Source: Methanomicrobiales archaeon (GTDB taxonomy: Archaea; Halobacteriota; Methanomicrobia; Methanomicrobiales; Methanoculleaceae). From it: a stretch of 11,816 nt of DNA. A program made the position numbers and the translations under genes. The notes under the pieces were generated by a model, which saw only the letters and a program-made list of their open reading frames with translations, was not told where the DNA came from and searched no databases. Numbering within the stretch: the stretch's first letter is position 1; each line of letters starts with the position of its first letter. The stretch lies in assembly GCA_012511245.1 (NCBI GenBank), contig JAAZGM010000242.1:1-11816 (forward strand), read 5' to 3'. Shown piece by piece: positions 5,837-11,816 of the stretch.

Positions 5837-6115
5837 ATGGTGGTAAAGGTGATCAATTTCTACCAGGAAGGGTGCATGGCATGCGAGGAGCAGACCCCGA
5901 TCCTTCGTGAGGCAGAAAAGGAACTCGATATCAAGATAGAGGAGATCGATGCCGTGAAGAACCCCGAATACATCAAGAAGTATACCCTCCGGGTGACGCC
6001 GACGACGATTGTTCTCGATGACGATGATGTCAGGGAGCGGATGGAAGGACTCGTCCACCGTGAAGACCTCAAAGTCGCTATCCAGCGTCACCTCCCTGAA
6101 CCCCTGACCCGGTGA
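5837..6115 (+). CDS. Small thioredoxin-like protein
   Basis: This 92-aa soluble protein has a thioredoxin fold. The first strand VKVINFYQ leads into the redox motif G-C13-M-A-C16 at the start of the first helix. A T-P55-T-T motif supplies the conserved cis-proline, followed by the strand TIVLDDDD and a C-terminal helix. The size is that of archaeal mini-thioredoxins and glutaredoxin-like proteins. Such proteins reduce disulfides in target proteins in the cytoplasm, and no signal peptide is seen. CMAC is an unusual active-site dipeptide compared with the CGPC of classical thioredoxin, so the redox potential and partner reductase are open questions. It has its own promoter, is probably leaderless, and converges on the zinc-finger gene with 14 bp between stop codons. 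Confidence 0.87.
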   Translation: MVVKVINFYQEGCMACEEQTPILREAEKELDIKIEEIDAVKNPEYIKKYTLRVTPTTIVLDDDDVRERMEGLVHREDLKVAIQRHLPEPLTR

Positions 6116-6129
6116 GGGGAGGGGAAAGG

Positions 6130-6720
6130 TCACCGCTGCGGGTAACCGCGCTCAAGGTAGCCGTATATCCGCTTTATCCTGCGGGCAAACGTCTTCCACC
6201 CTTCTTTTCGTATGACCGGGCCGTCACGGAGTTTGATGTGCGAGATCCGGATCCGCCGACCGCCGAAGGTGTAGGTCTCCCCGACGATGAACTCGTCCTC
6301 GCCCTCGGCGGTCTGGTAGAGCGGGATGGTCGTGCGCCCGGAATGAATCGATGCCTTCACCACGACCTGCTCGATCCCCCGCGTCCAGAGGGTCGTCACC
6401 TCACGGGCATCCGCCCGGCGGACCCGTTTTGCTCCGACCTCGATGCCGGTGACCTCGACTCCAAAGACCTCGTCACCACACTCTGCGACGATCCGGTTGC
6501 CGAGGGATATGATCTCGTCGTCGAGCATCTCGACGCTGCAGGCCATCGACTCGGTCTCATGGCTTACGATGGTCTTGATGGTGAGGATCTCGGGCTCGGG
6601 CGGCCTCGGTATCCGGTGAACCTGACCGCACTCACTACACTGCACCACCAGTTCGGCGGCTTCCCGGAGAATCTGGTGTTCGCACTCCTCTTTACAGACG
6701 GGGCAAACGATGCTTATCAT
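6130..6720 (-). CDS. HVO_0476-family zinc-finger protein, function unknown
   Basis: This 196-aa protein has an N-terminal four-cysteine zinc ribbon, C6-P-V-C9 and C28-S-E-C31, after the first ATG. About 100 residues of mixed alpha/beta follow, with a recurring E-V-x-G-V/I-E pattern (residues about 80-100, EVFGVEVTGIEVGAKRVRRA). The C-terminus is basic and helical (about 170-196, rich in K and R). The layout matches the archaeal family that includes Haloferax HVO_0476. It is conserved in Euryarchaeota without an established biochemical role. The zinc ribbon plus basic tail suggests nucleic-acid or ribosome contact, which is inference. No Shine-Dalgarno is at a useful distance. TTAATTA, centred about 27 bp before the ATG, suggests a leaderless transcript. 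It is divergent from the DUF371 gene. Confidence 0.8.
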   Translation of the reverse strand: MISIVCPVCKEECEHQILREAAELVVQCSECGQVHRIPRPPEPEILTIKTIVSHETESMACSVEMLDDEIISLGNRIVAECGDEVFGVEVTGIEVGAKRVRRADAREVTTLWTRGIEQVVVKASIHSGRTTIPLYQTAEGEDEFIVGETYTFGGRRIRISHIKLRDGPVIRKEGWKTFARRIKRIYGYLERGYPQR

Positions 6721-6753
6721 TCATTAGCAATAGCGTCACTCTCCTAATTAAGG
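6721..6753. promoter_or_regulatory. 33-bp shared divergent promoter of the zinc-finger and DUF371 genes
   Basis: The interval holds AT-rich TAATTA (6745-6750), placed correctly for leaderless initiation of the leftward gene, and a weaker ATTAGCAATA (6723-6732) placed about 26 bp before the rightward ATG. Neither gene has a Shine-Dalgarno sequence close to its start. Confidence 0.45.
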
Positions 6754-7191
6754 ATGAAGGCGCAGGATATCGTGCGGGCGCGTGGGCACCCGCTGATCAG
6801 GGGAACCCATCGGACAACGTTTGAGGTGACAAAAGACGAGACACTGACCGAGACAGGGGACTGCATCATCGGGATCGGGGCTGATAAGGGTGCCGCCGAT
6901 CTCGATCCCGTCCTCAGAGCGCTGCTCCAGAATGACCGGGCGGTGCTCACGGCCCGTCTTACTGCGGGGGGCGAGATCGTCACGGTGACGTCGCGGGGCA
7001 GCGCAGCACTCACCCTCGACCACCCTGCCGACCTCGTCTGGCGGCGGAGCGATTTCGTCTCCGACCGGACGGTGGGCATCCGTTCAGATCGCACCGCAGC
7101 AACCCTTCCCCGGGGGTTCATCGAGGCGCTCCGGCGCGGGGAGGAACTGGTCGTCGAACTCGAGGCGGAGGTGCCGGAGGACGACGGGTAA
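6754..7191 (+). CDS. DUF371 family protein
   Basis: This is a 145-aa soluble protein of an archaeal family of unknown function. Recognisable conserved blocks run through the whole length. They are IVRARGHPLIRGTHRTTFEV near the N-terminus, GDCIIGIGADKGAADLDP in the middle, and WRRSDFVSDRTVGIRSDRTA near residues 90-110. Length and order match the single-domain family, and no membrane segment or signal peptide is seen. The abundance of conserved R, H, T and D suggests a ligand- or metal-binding role, but no reaction is known. The start is the first ATG, at 6754. Homologues begin with the same E/DIVRARGHP phrase, and translation is probably leaderless. It is divergent from the zinc-finger gene and shares its 33-bp promoter region. 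Confidence 0.88.
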   Translation: MKAQDIVRARGHPLIRGTHRTTFEVTKDETLTETGDCIIGIGADKGAADLDPVLRALLQNDRAVLTARLTAGGEIVTVTSRGSAALTLDHPADLVWRRSDFVSDRTVGIRSDRTAATLPRGFIEALRRGEELVVELEAEVPEDDG

Positions 7192-7476
7192 CAGGGCGCT
7201 TGAGCTCCTGAAAGCGTTCCGGGGGTGAAGGGGCTATAGGTATTCGGGATAGGTCGGGATGGGGGTTCCGAAGGGAGGATAGTATGCAATAGAGGCAGGG
7301 GAACGAATCCTCTCATCAAGCCCGCCTCGCAAGGCCCACCCTCTCTTTTCACTGAAAATCGCAAAGCACCCGCAATCTCCAGCGCCCCCGGCCTGCCGTT
7401 CGGAAAAACTGCATCCCTCTCCCCTATGCCAACGGAGATAGTTTTATGCACCTAAAGCGCGGGAGACGGGTGGGAT
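7192..7476. other. 285-bp intergenic region before the histidine kinase
   Basis: No gene is supported. The left half is purine-rich (G-A runs at 7218-7310) with an imperfect tandem CGGGATAGGT-CGGGATGGGG (7245-7264). The right half is pyrimidine-rich. The only likely signal is AGTTTTATGC (7440-7449), a weak TATA-like sequence about 30 bp before the kinase ATG. I see no clear terminator for the DUF371 gene. Confidence 0.45.
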
Positions 7477-9432
7477 ATGCAACCGTTCACCCCGGCTATC
7501 GAGGAACTCCTCAAGGGTCTTGAAGACCTCGGCCACCTCCTCTACCCGTTCGGGGTTGGTGGGGATGCGGCTCCTGCGGGAAGCCTGCTTCAGGCTAAAC
7601 CCGATCCTGCCTGGCTCCCCAATTGGATCAACGCGCTGATCGCCGGCATCCGGAGCATCGATGCCGCACACCGGCGATGCCGCGACCGGTTCCTCCACCT
7701 CCCGGCACCCTGCCTCTGCACCGATACAGGCGGCATCATCCTTGAGGTGAACCGGGCGGCATCCCTCCTGCTCGGCGCCGCGCCCGACCACCTGAAGGGC
7801 TCGTCGCTCGATGTATATCTTCTGCCGGAGGAGATCCCGGCACTCCGTTCAACCATTGCAGCGCTCAACCGGGGAGAGGAGCCGCCGACACAGGAGTTCC
7901 GGATCGTCCGCGCCGACGGCAGCATCGTTCCGGGATCCGCAGCTGCTGCGGCCACGTACGGGCATGATAACGATGTGACGGAGTTACTCTGGACATTTTG
8001 CGACAGTTCAAAGAAGAAGCAGATCGAGGAGAACCTCCAGGAGAGCGAGGAACGCTACCGGGAACTGACCGAGAACATCAGCGACGCGTTCCTCGCCCTT
8101 GACCGGGAGGGCCGCATCCTATCCTGGAACCGGGCGGCCGCCCGCCTCTCGGGCTGCCCGGTGGGGGAGGCGGTCGGGAGGAACATCTACGACCTCTTCC
8201 CGGAACTCCGGAGCAGCGAGGTCATCGGGTTCTTCCACGAGATCGTGGAGACCGGCAAACCGGGCGTGAACGAGTGCAGGTTCTACCTCCATGAACAGGA
8301 GCACGCATTCGAGGTGCGGGCTGTCTCCACCCGTGCGGGCATCTCCATCTACATCCGCGACATCACGGAACGGCGCAAAGCCGAGTCCGCCCTCCAGGAG
8401 AGCGAGGAGCGGTGCCGGGCGGTCATAGAGAGTCAGACCGAGTTGATCTGCCGTCGTCTCCCCGACAGCACGATCACGTTTGCAAACGACGCCTACTGCC
8501 GTTACATCGGCATCCCCTGCATAGGTCTCATCGGGCGGCGATATGCCCTCACCATCCCGGCCGACGACCAGGCACGTGTCCAGGAGAGCCTCACCTCCCT
8601 CACCCCAGATCACCCGGTATCGACGGTCGAACACCGGGTGATCATGCCGGACGGCAGGGTCCGGTGGCAGCAATGGACGACCACGGCGTTCTTCGGCGAA
8701 GAAGGCACCCTCATCGAGTACCAATCCGTCGGCCGGGACATCACCGATGCGCGGATGGCCAGAGAGGCGCTGCTCCTTGCGAACCGGAAGCTCAACCTGC
8801 TCTTCGACGTGACCCGGCACGACATCTTGAACCTGCTCAACGTGCTCACGGGCTACCTCGCCCTCTCCCGGGAGGAGACGGACGAACCCGGGTTGCAGGA
8901 GTATTTCGAGAAGGAGGAGGAGGCCGTCCGGGGTATCCAGCGTTACATGGCCTTCACCGCGGAGTACCGGGATATCGGTGTCGCCGCCCCTGCCTGGCAG
9001 GATATCCAGCAGATCGTCTGCGAAGCGGCGGCGGGACTCGATCCCGGGGAAGTCACCATCGAAGTACGGACGGGCGATCAGGAGGTCTACGCCGACCCAC
9101 TCATCGTCAGGGTCTTCACAAACCTCATCGATAACTCGCTCCGGCACGGCGAGCGGGTCACCCGGATACAGATCTATCCTGATGAGTCGGATAGTGGGCT
9201 CAACGTCATCTACGAGGACGATGGCATCGGCATCCCGTATGATTCAAAAGAGAACATCTTCAAGCGTGGGTTCGGGCGGCAGACCGGGTTCGGGCTCTTC
9301 CTCGCCCGCGAGATCCTCTCCATCACCGATCTCTCCATACAGGAGACCGGCAAGCCCGGAACGGGCGCACGATTCGAGATCGGCATCCCGCCGGGGTTCT
9401 ACCGCTTCACCGGTCGCGGCCAAGCTCCGTGA
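7477..9432 (+). CDS. Soluble multi-PAS sensor histidine kinase
   Basis: This is a 651-aa cytoplasmic protein with no membrane helix. An N-terminal helical stretch (1-70) is followed by three PAS-type sensor domains (about 70-180, 190-300 and 305-425). The last two are each preceded by the linker LQES-E-E-R, and each ends in a DIT motif (295-297 and 421-423). The kinase core has an H-box RHDILNLLNVLTGY with the presumed phospho-accepting H448, an N-box NLIDNSLRHG (549-558), a G1 box DDGIGIP (581-587), an F-box and the G2 motif GFGLFLAREI (604-613). This RHDxxN type is frequent in methanogens, where the kinases sense small molecules or redox state through PAS domains. No receiver domain or regulator gene is adjacent, so it is an orphan kinase. 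The start is ATG 7477 with GGTGG a few bases upstream. Its last 26 bp overlap xseB on the opposite strand. Confidence 0.93.
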   Translation: MQPFTPAIEELLKGLEDLGHLLYPFGVGGDAAPAGSLLQAKPDPAWLPNWINALIAGIRSIDAAHRRCRDRFLHLPAPCLCTDTGGIILEVNRAASLLLGAAPDHLKGSSLDVYLLPEEIPALRSTIAALNRGEEPPTQEFRIVRADGSIVPGSAAAAATYGHDNDVTELLWTFCDSSKKKQIEENLQESEERYRELTENISDAFLALDREGRILSWNRAAARLSGCPVGEAVGRNIYDLFPELRSSEVIGFFHEIVETGKPGVNECRFYLHEQEHAFEVRAVSTRAGISIYIRDITERRKAESALQESEERCRAVIESQTELICRRLPDSTITFANDAYCRYIGIPCIGLIGRRYALTIPADDQARVQESLTSLTPDHPVSTVEHRVIMPDGRVRWQQWTTTAFFGEEGTLIEYQSVGRDITDARMAREALLLANRKLNLLFDVTRHDILNLLNVLTGYLALSREETDEPGLQEYFEKEEEAVRGIQRYMAFTAEYRDIGVAAPAWQDIQQIVCEAAAGLDPGEVTIEVRTGDQEVYADPLIVRVFTNLIDNSLRHGERVTRIQIYPDESDSGLNVIYEDDGIGIPYDSKENIFKRGFGRQTGFGLFLAREILSITDLSIQETGKPGTGARFEIGIPPGFYRFTGRGQAP

Positions 9433-9592
9433 GTTTCATCTCGGCCGCGCCGAGGAGATCCTCGCACTGTTTGACGAGGATCGCACCCCGCTCGTATATG
9501 GCGATGCTCTCCTCAAGGCTTGCCTCGCCGTCCTCAAGTTTTCGGACGATTCCCCGCAGTTCTTCCAGTTTCTCTTCAAATGTCTCTGTCAT
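9407..9592 (-). CDS. xseB: Exodeoxyribonuclease VII small subunit
   Basis: This 61-aa, mostly helical protein begins TETFEEKLEELRGIVRKLED and contains the family signature LEDGEASLEESIAIYERG, followed by a second helix with QCEDLL and AEMKL. XseB forms a helical arm around XseA in the exonuclease VII holoenzyme, which degrades single-stranded DNA to oligonucleotides from both ends and acts in repair and recombination. The protein is shorter than the E. coli subunit of about 80 aa but keeps the whole two-helix core. The ATG at 9592 is preceded by an excellent GGAGGAGAT located inside the xseA coding end, and the two genes overlap by 17 bp, a translationally coupled operon. The 3' end overlaps the histidine kinase gene by 26 bp in convergent orientation. 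Confidence 0.93.
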   Translation of the reverse strand: MTETFEEKLEELRGIVRKLEDGEASLEESIAIYERGAILVKQCEDLLGAAEMKLTELGRDR

Positions 9593-10823
9593 ACGTTATC
9601 TCCTCCACGACGGCGCTCGCCCGGCCGTCCACCATCCTTATCGTCACGCGCTCGCCCGGCATGAGGCTCGCAGCATCCTTCACGACCCCACTGCCCGTCT
9701 CGACGATGCAGTATCCTCGCCCCAGGATTGCAAGCGGGTTATGCCCGAGAAGGCTTGCGCGGACTTCAGCAAGGGCGGTTCTCTCCCGCTGCACCCGGGC
9801 CGCCGCCGCCCGCCTGAGCAGTTCCTCGTGCTCGGCGAGGCGCTGCATCCGCTCGTTGATCCGGCGCGAGAGCCGCCGGGGGTGCATCCGCTCCCGGAGA
9901 TCCTCGACCTCATCCGCCGCGGCGGAGAGGCGGTGGAGGAGGTGCAGGCGCATCCTCTCCTCGCACCCGGCAACCTCCCTGAGGATCTCCCGGCGTTCCG
10001 GCACCGCCCGTTCGGCCGCCGCGGACGGTGTCGGCGCCCGGACATCCGCCGCAAAATCGCAGAGGGCGGTATCCACCTCGTGCCCGACAGCGCTGATCAC
10101 CGGCGTCCTGCACGCCGCAACCGCCCGCACGACGTCGGGGTGGTTGAAGGCGAAGAGGTCCTCAAAACTCCCTCCGCCGCGCCCGACGATGATCACATCC
10201 ACAAGCCCGTCGATCCGCCGGACTGCCTCCGCGATCTCCGTATGCGCCCCCTCGCCCTGGACGGCCGTCGGGGAGAGGATCACCTCCGCCGGATATCGCC
10301 GGGATATGACCGAGAGGATATCCTTGAGCGCCGCGCCCGTCGGCGATGTGACCACGCCGATCCGTTTCGGGTAGAGAGGAAGAGGGCGCCTCCGCCCCGG
10401 GTCGAAGAGCCCCTCGGCGTCGAGTTCCTGCTTCCAGCGCTCGACCATGAGGTGGCGCTCCCCCGCGCCCGCCGGATGGAGCTCCCTGACGATCAGCTGA
10501 TACCTCCCCTGCGGCTCGTAGACCTCCACCGTCCCGAAGGCAAGGACATCCATCCCGTCTCCTGGTGCAAACCCGAGTTCCGCCGCGTAGGAACGCCACA
10601 TCGCACAGTTGATCAGGGCAGAATCCCGCCCATTTCCCTCCGAGAGCGAGAAGTAGCGGTGGCCGGAGGCCTGGCGCTTGTAGTTAGTCACCTCCCCTCG
10701 CACCCAGATCCCGTGCAGGCGCTCGTCGTCGAGGAGGTCGCGTATGAGTCCTGAGACCTCCGAGACCGCGAGCACCGGGGTGCCGAACCGCACCGGGCTG
10801 GTGGCATGACCGCCTGACATCAT
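9576..10823 (-). CDS. xseA: Exodeoxyribonuclease VII large subunit
   Basis: This 415-aa protein is the catalytic subunit of the single-strand-specific, bidirectional exonuclease VII. Domains in order are an OB-fold for single-stranded DNA (about 12-115), a nuclease core (about 120-310) with TSPTGAALKDIL (159-170), GRGGGSFEDLFAFN (214-227) and SAVGHEVDTALCDFAADVRA (244-263), a long charged helix (about 270-355), and the C-terminal GHNPLAILGRGY region with the XseB-binding tail. Arg215, His248 and Asp251 correspond to residues essential in E. coli XseA. The GTG-ATG-ATG run at 10826-10818 leaves the exact start open. I use ATG 10823, which lies 25 bp from a leftward TATA box, so the mRNA is probably leaderless. 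It is the first gene of xseA-xseB. Exonuclease VII is basically bacterial, so presence in an archaeon implies an old or recent transfer. Confidence 0.93.
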   Translation of the reverse strand: MMSGGHATSPVRFGTPVLAVSEVSGLIRDLLDDERLHGIWVRGEVTNYKRQASGHRYFSLSEGNGRDSALINCAMWRSYAAELGFAPGDGMDVLAFGTVEVYEPQGRYQLIVRELHPAGAGERHLMVERWKQELDAEGLFDPGRRRPLPLYPKRIGVVTSPTGAALKDILSVISRRYPAEVILSPTAVQGEGAHTEIAEAVRRIDGLVDVIIVGRGGGSFEDLFAFNHPDVVRAVAACRTPVISAVGHEVDTALCDFAADVRAPTPSAAAERAVPERREILREVAGCEERMRLHLLHRLSAAADEVEDLRERMHPRRLSRRINERMQRLAEHEELLRRAAAARVQRERTALAEVRASLLGHNPLAILGRGYCIVETGSGVVKDAASLMPGERVTIRMVDGRASAVVEEITYDRDI

Positions 10824-10826
10824 CAC

Positions 10827-10852
10827 AATTTATTAGACCCATGATTTATATC
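10827..10852. promoter_or_regulatory. Face-to-face TATA boxes for xseA and the TIM-barrel gene
   Basis: Leftward GATATAAATC (10843-10852) is centred about 25 bp from the xseA ATG. Rightward AATTTATTAG (10827-10836) is centred about 31 bp from ATG 10863. Each TATA box lies inside the other gene's promoter, so the two preinitiation complexes would collide. Both mRNAs should be leaderless or nearly so. Confidence 0.55.
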
Positions 10853-10862
10853 AAGTAATGTT

Positions 10863-11687
10863 ATGGGTCGTTTTGCCGCCTCGACGATGTTCTTCCACGA
10901 GTACCCGTGCGATCATATCTTCGACTACATCACCGAATCCGGCCTTACCAGCCTTGAGTTCTGGGTCGAGACGCCGCACTTCTGGCTCAGGGGCTGCCCC
11001 GAGAACGAACTCTCCGGCTGCATCGCCGCTCACCCCGAACTCGCGCCGATCACCGTCCACGCCCCGACGCTGGACCTGAACCCCTGCTCCATCAACCCCC
11101 GGGTCGCCGCGATATCGGTCGAGTATACCCTTGAAGCCATCCGGATGGCCGACCGAATGGGCGCCGCCGTGGTCACGGTCCACCCCGGGAAGAGAACGGC
11201 GAAACGGCAGCCGAGCGCCTATGACTACCAGCGGTTCGAGGAATACGTCGCACGGCTCCGGGAGACGGCGGCGGAGACGAAGGTGAAGATCGCGATCGAG
11301 AACCTGGAGCCCCGGATCAACGCCCTCCTCTACACGGCGGAGGATGCGGCCGAGGTGCTCGACCGGGAGCCCTGGCTCTGGTTCACGCTCGATATGGGGC
11401 ACGCCATGATGGCGTCCTGCGACGAGGTGCTCCGGTTCATCGACCTCTGCGGAGACCGGATAGTGAACGTCCATGTCAGCGCTCTCGGGGCCGACGGGCG
11501 CCCTCACCATCCCATCCACGGCGATCGAGACGCGGGGCGGGTGCTCACGGAACTCGCCGATAGGGGGTATGACGGCTATCTCACCCTGGAACTCGATGAC
11601 CTGATCTATCCAGGATCACTCTCGTCCGAAGAGAAGGTCACAATACTCGCGCGTGAGTCCAGGATGCTTGAACGGATATTCTCCTGA
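10863..11687 (+). CDS. Xylose isomerase-like TIM-barrel metalloprotein (sugar phosphate isomerase/epimerase or endonuclease IV-like)
   Basis: This 274-aa TIM barrel belongs to the AP endonuclease 2/xylose isomerase-like superfamily. Metal-ligand motifs appear in barrel order: H66 in TVHAPTLDLNP, H107 in TVHPG, E146 in IENLEP, D177 and H180 in TLDMGHAMMA, H204 in NVHVS, H215 in the PHHPIHGDRD loop, and E243 in TLELD. These match eight of the nine ligands of E. coli endonuclease IV in order and spacing; the Asp of the D-x-H pair is replaced by R213. The family includes sugar epimerases, sugar-phosphate isomerases, inosose dehydratases and AP endonucleases, so the substrate is open. The position next to exonuclease VII favours DNA repair as one hypothesis, while many archaeal homologues are simply annotated as sugar isomerases. 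The start is ATG 10863; ATG 10858 is out of frame. Confidence 0.88.
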   Translation: MGRFAASTMFFHEYPCDHIFDYITESGLTSLEFWVETPHFWLRGCPENELSGCIAAHPELAPITVHAPTLDLNPCSINPRVAAISVEYTLEAIRMADRMGAAVVTVHPGKRTAKRQPSAYDYQRFEEYVARLRETAAETKVKIAIENLEPRINALLYTAEDAAEVLDREPWLWFTLDMGHAMMASCDEVLRFIDLCGDRIVNVHVSALGADGRPHHPIHGDRDAGRVLTELADRGYDGYLTLELDDLIYPGSLSSEEKVTILARESRMLERIFS

Positions 11688-11697
11688 CGGCGCTGGG

Positions 11698-11708
11698 TTT
11701 ATAATCTC
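11698..11708 (+). promoter_or_regulatory. Candidate TATA box for the downstream gene
   Basis: TTTATAATCTC is identical to the TATA region of the thioredoxin-like gene. It predicts a start near 11727. A second candidate, CATATAA (11725-11731), would place the start near 11753. Confidence 0.5.
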
Positions 11709-11744
11709 AGGCCACAACATAATTCATATAACCCCAATCATTAA

Positions 11745-11783
11745 ATGACGCACTATGCAGCCGCTGAACGCGGCGTGGAGTAA
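11745..11783 (+). CDS. 12-codon mini-ORF directly before the next gene (putative leader peptide)
   Basis: ATG at 11745 opens twelve codons encoding MTHYAAAERGVE and ends with TAA immediately before the ATG of the next gene, in the same frame (TAAATG). A GCCGC/GCGGC hairpin (11760-11774) and the downstream gene's GTGGAG ribosome site (11775-11780) lie inside it. It has no Shine-Dalgarno of its own. If transcription starts near 11727 the mini-ORF would be translated or scanned first and could control the main gene. It may equally be a chance reading frame. Confidence 0.25.
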   Translation: MTHYAAAERGVE

Positions 11784-11816
11784 ATGGTAATCGTAGACCT
11801 TGTCACCATAGAGATC
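11784..11816 (+). CDS. 5' end of an unidentified protein (partial)
   Basis: Eleven codons, MVIVDLVTIEI, run from ATG 11784 to the end of the window. The start is supported by GTGGAG four bases upstream and by promoter candidates at 11698 and 11725. Too little sequence is present to name a family. Confidence 0.5.
   Translation, partial: MVIVDLVTIEI

Noticed and set aside
6744..7451. 235-codon leftward frame across DUF371 and the gap before the kinase
   Set aside because: Serine/arginine-rich antisense of a conserved gene; no recognisable domain.
8119..9147. 342-codon leftward frame antisense to the histidine kinase
   Set aside because: Mirror frame of a gene with all kinase motifs; no domain or ribosome site of its own.
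9429..10754. 441-codon rightward frame antisense to xseA
   Set aside because: Antisense shadow of a gene with unmistakable exonuclease VII motifs; arginine/proline-rich product.
1..11816. CRISPR array or prophage/defence island
   Set aside because: No regularly spaced direct repeats, integrase, Cas or toxin-antitoxin signatures were seen.

Overview
The window looks like high-GC euryarchaeal chromosome, most likely from a Methanoculleus-like methanogen (Methanomicrobiales). The evidence is archaeal TATA-type promoters with several apparently leaderless genes, T-rich terminators without strong hairpins, and a set of archaeal families (DUF371, an HVO_0476-type zinc-finger protein, a CBS-ParB protein). 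These are mixed with bacterial-type genes common in methanogens (Hsp20, exonuclease VII, a multi-PAS histidine kinase). The taxon is inferred from gene content and not proven.

Layout from the left: (1) the last 50 codons of a hexapeptide-repeat nucleotidyltransferase, closed by a palindrome and T6 terminator. (2) Two leftward, probably co-transcribed polytopic membrane proteins of unknown function (532 and 321 aa). The larger contains an internal duplication of its membrane core, and both have a sizeable extracytoplasmic domain. (3) A 560-bp gap with no convincing gene. (4) Leftward hsp20, then a CBS-CBS-ParB-like protein. Each ends at the same CTTTTTTCC motif, and an inverted repeat lies between them. 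(5) A 364-bp divergent intergenic region that holds the hsp20 promoter and leader hairpin, a dense cluster of inverted repeats, and the promoter of a rightward membrane-anchored FKBP-like protein, which is followed by a small thioredoxin-like protein. (6) An HVO_0476-type zinc-finger gene (leftward) and a DUF371 gene (rightward) divergent across only 33 bp. (7) A soluble three-PAS histidine kinase whose 3' end overlaps the oppositely oriented xseB by 26 bp. (8) xseA-xseB, encoding both subunits of exonuclease VII, divergent across about 39 bp from a TIM-barrel metalloenzyme of the sugar isomerase/endonuclease IV superfamily. (9) The start of another rightward gene, directly preceded by a 12-codon mini-ORF.

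I see no single large undescribed operon, CRISPR array, complete insertion sequence, rRNA or tRNA. The most unusual items are the internally duplicated 532-aa membrane protein with its partner, the palindrome cluster at 4881-4969, the TIM-barrel protein with nearly all endonuclease IV metal ligands divergent from exonuclease VII, and several compact regulatory arrangements.
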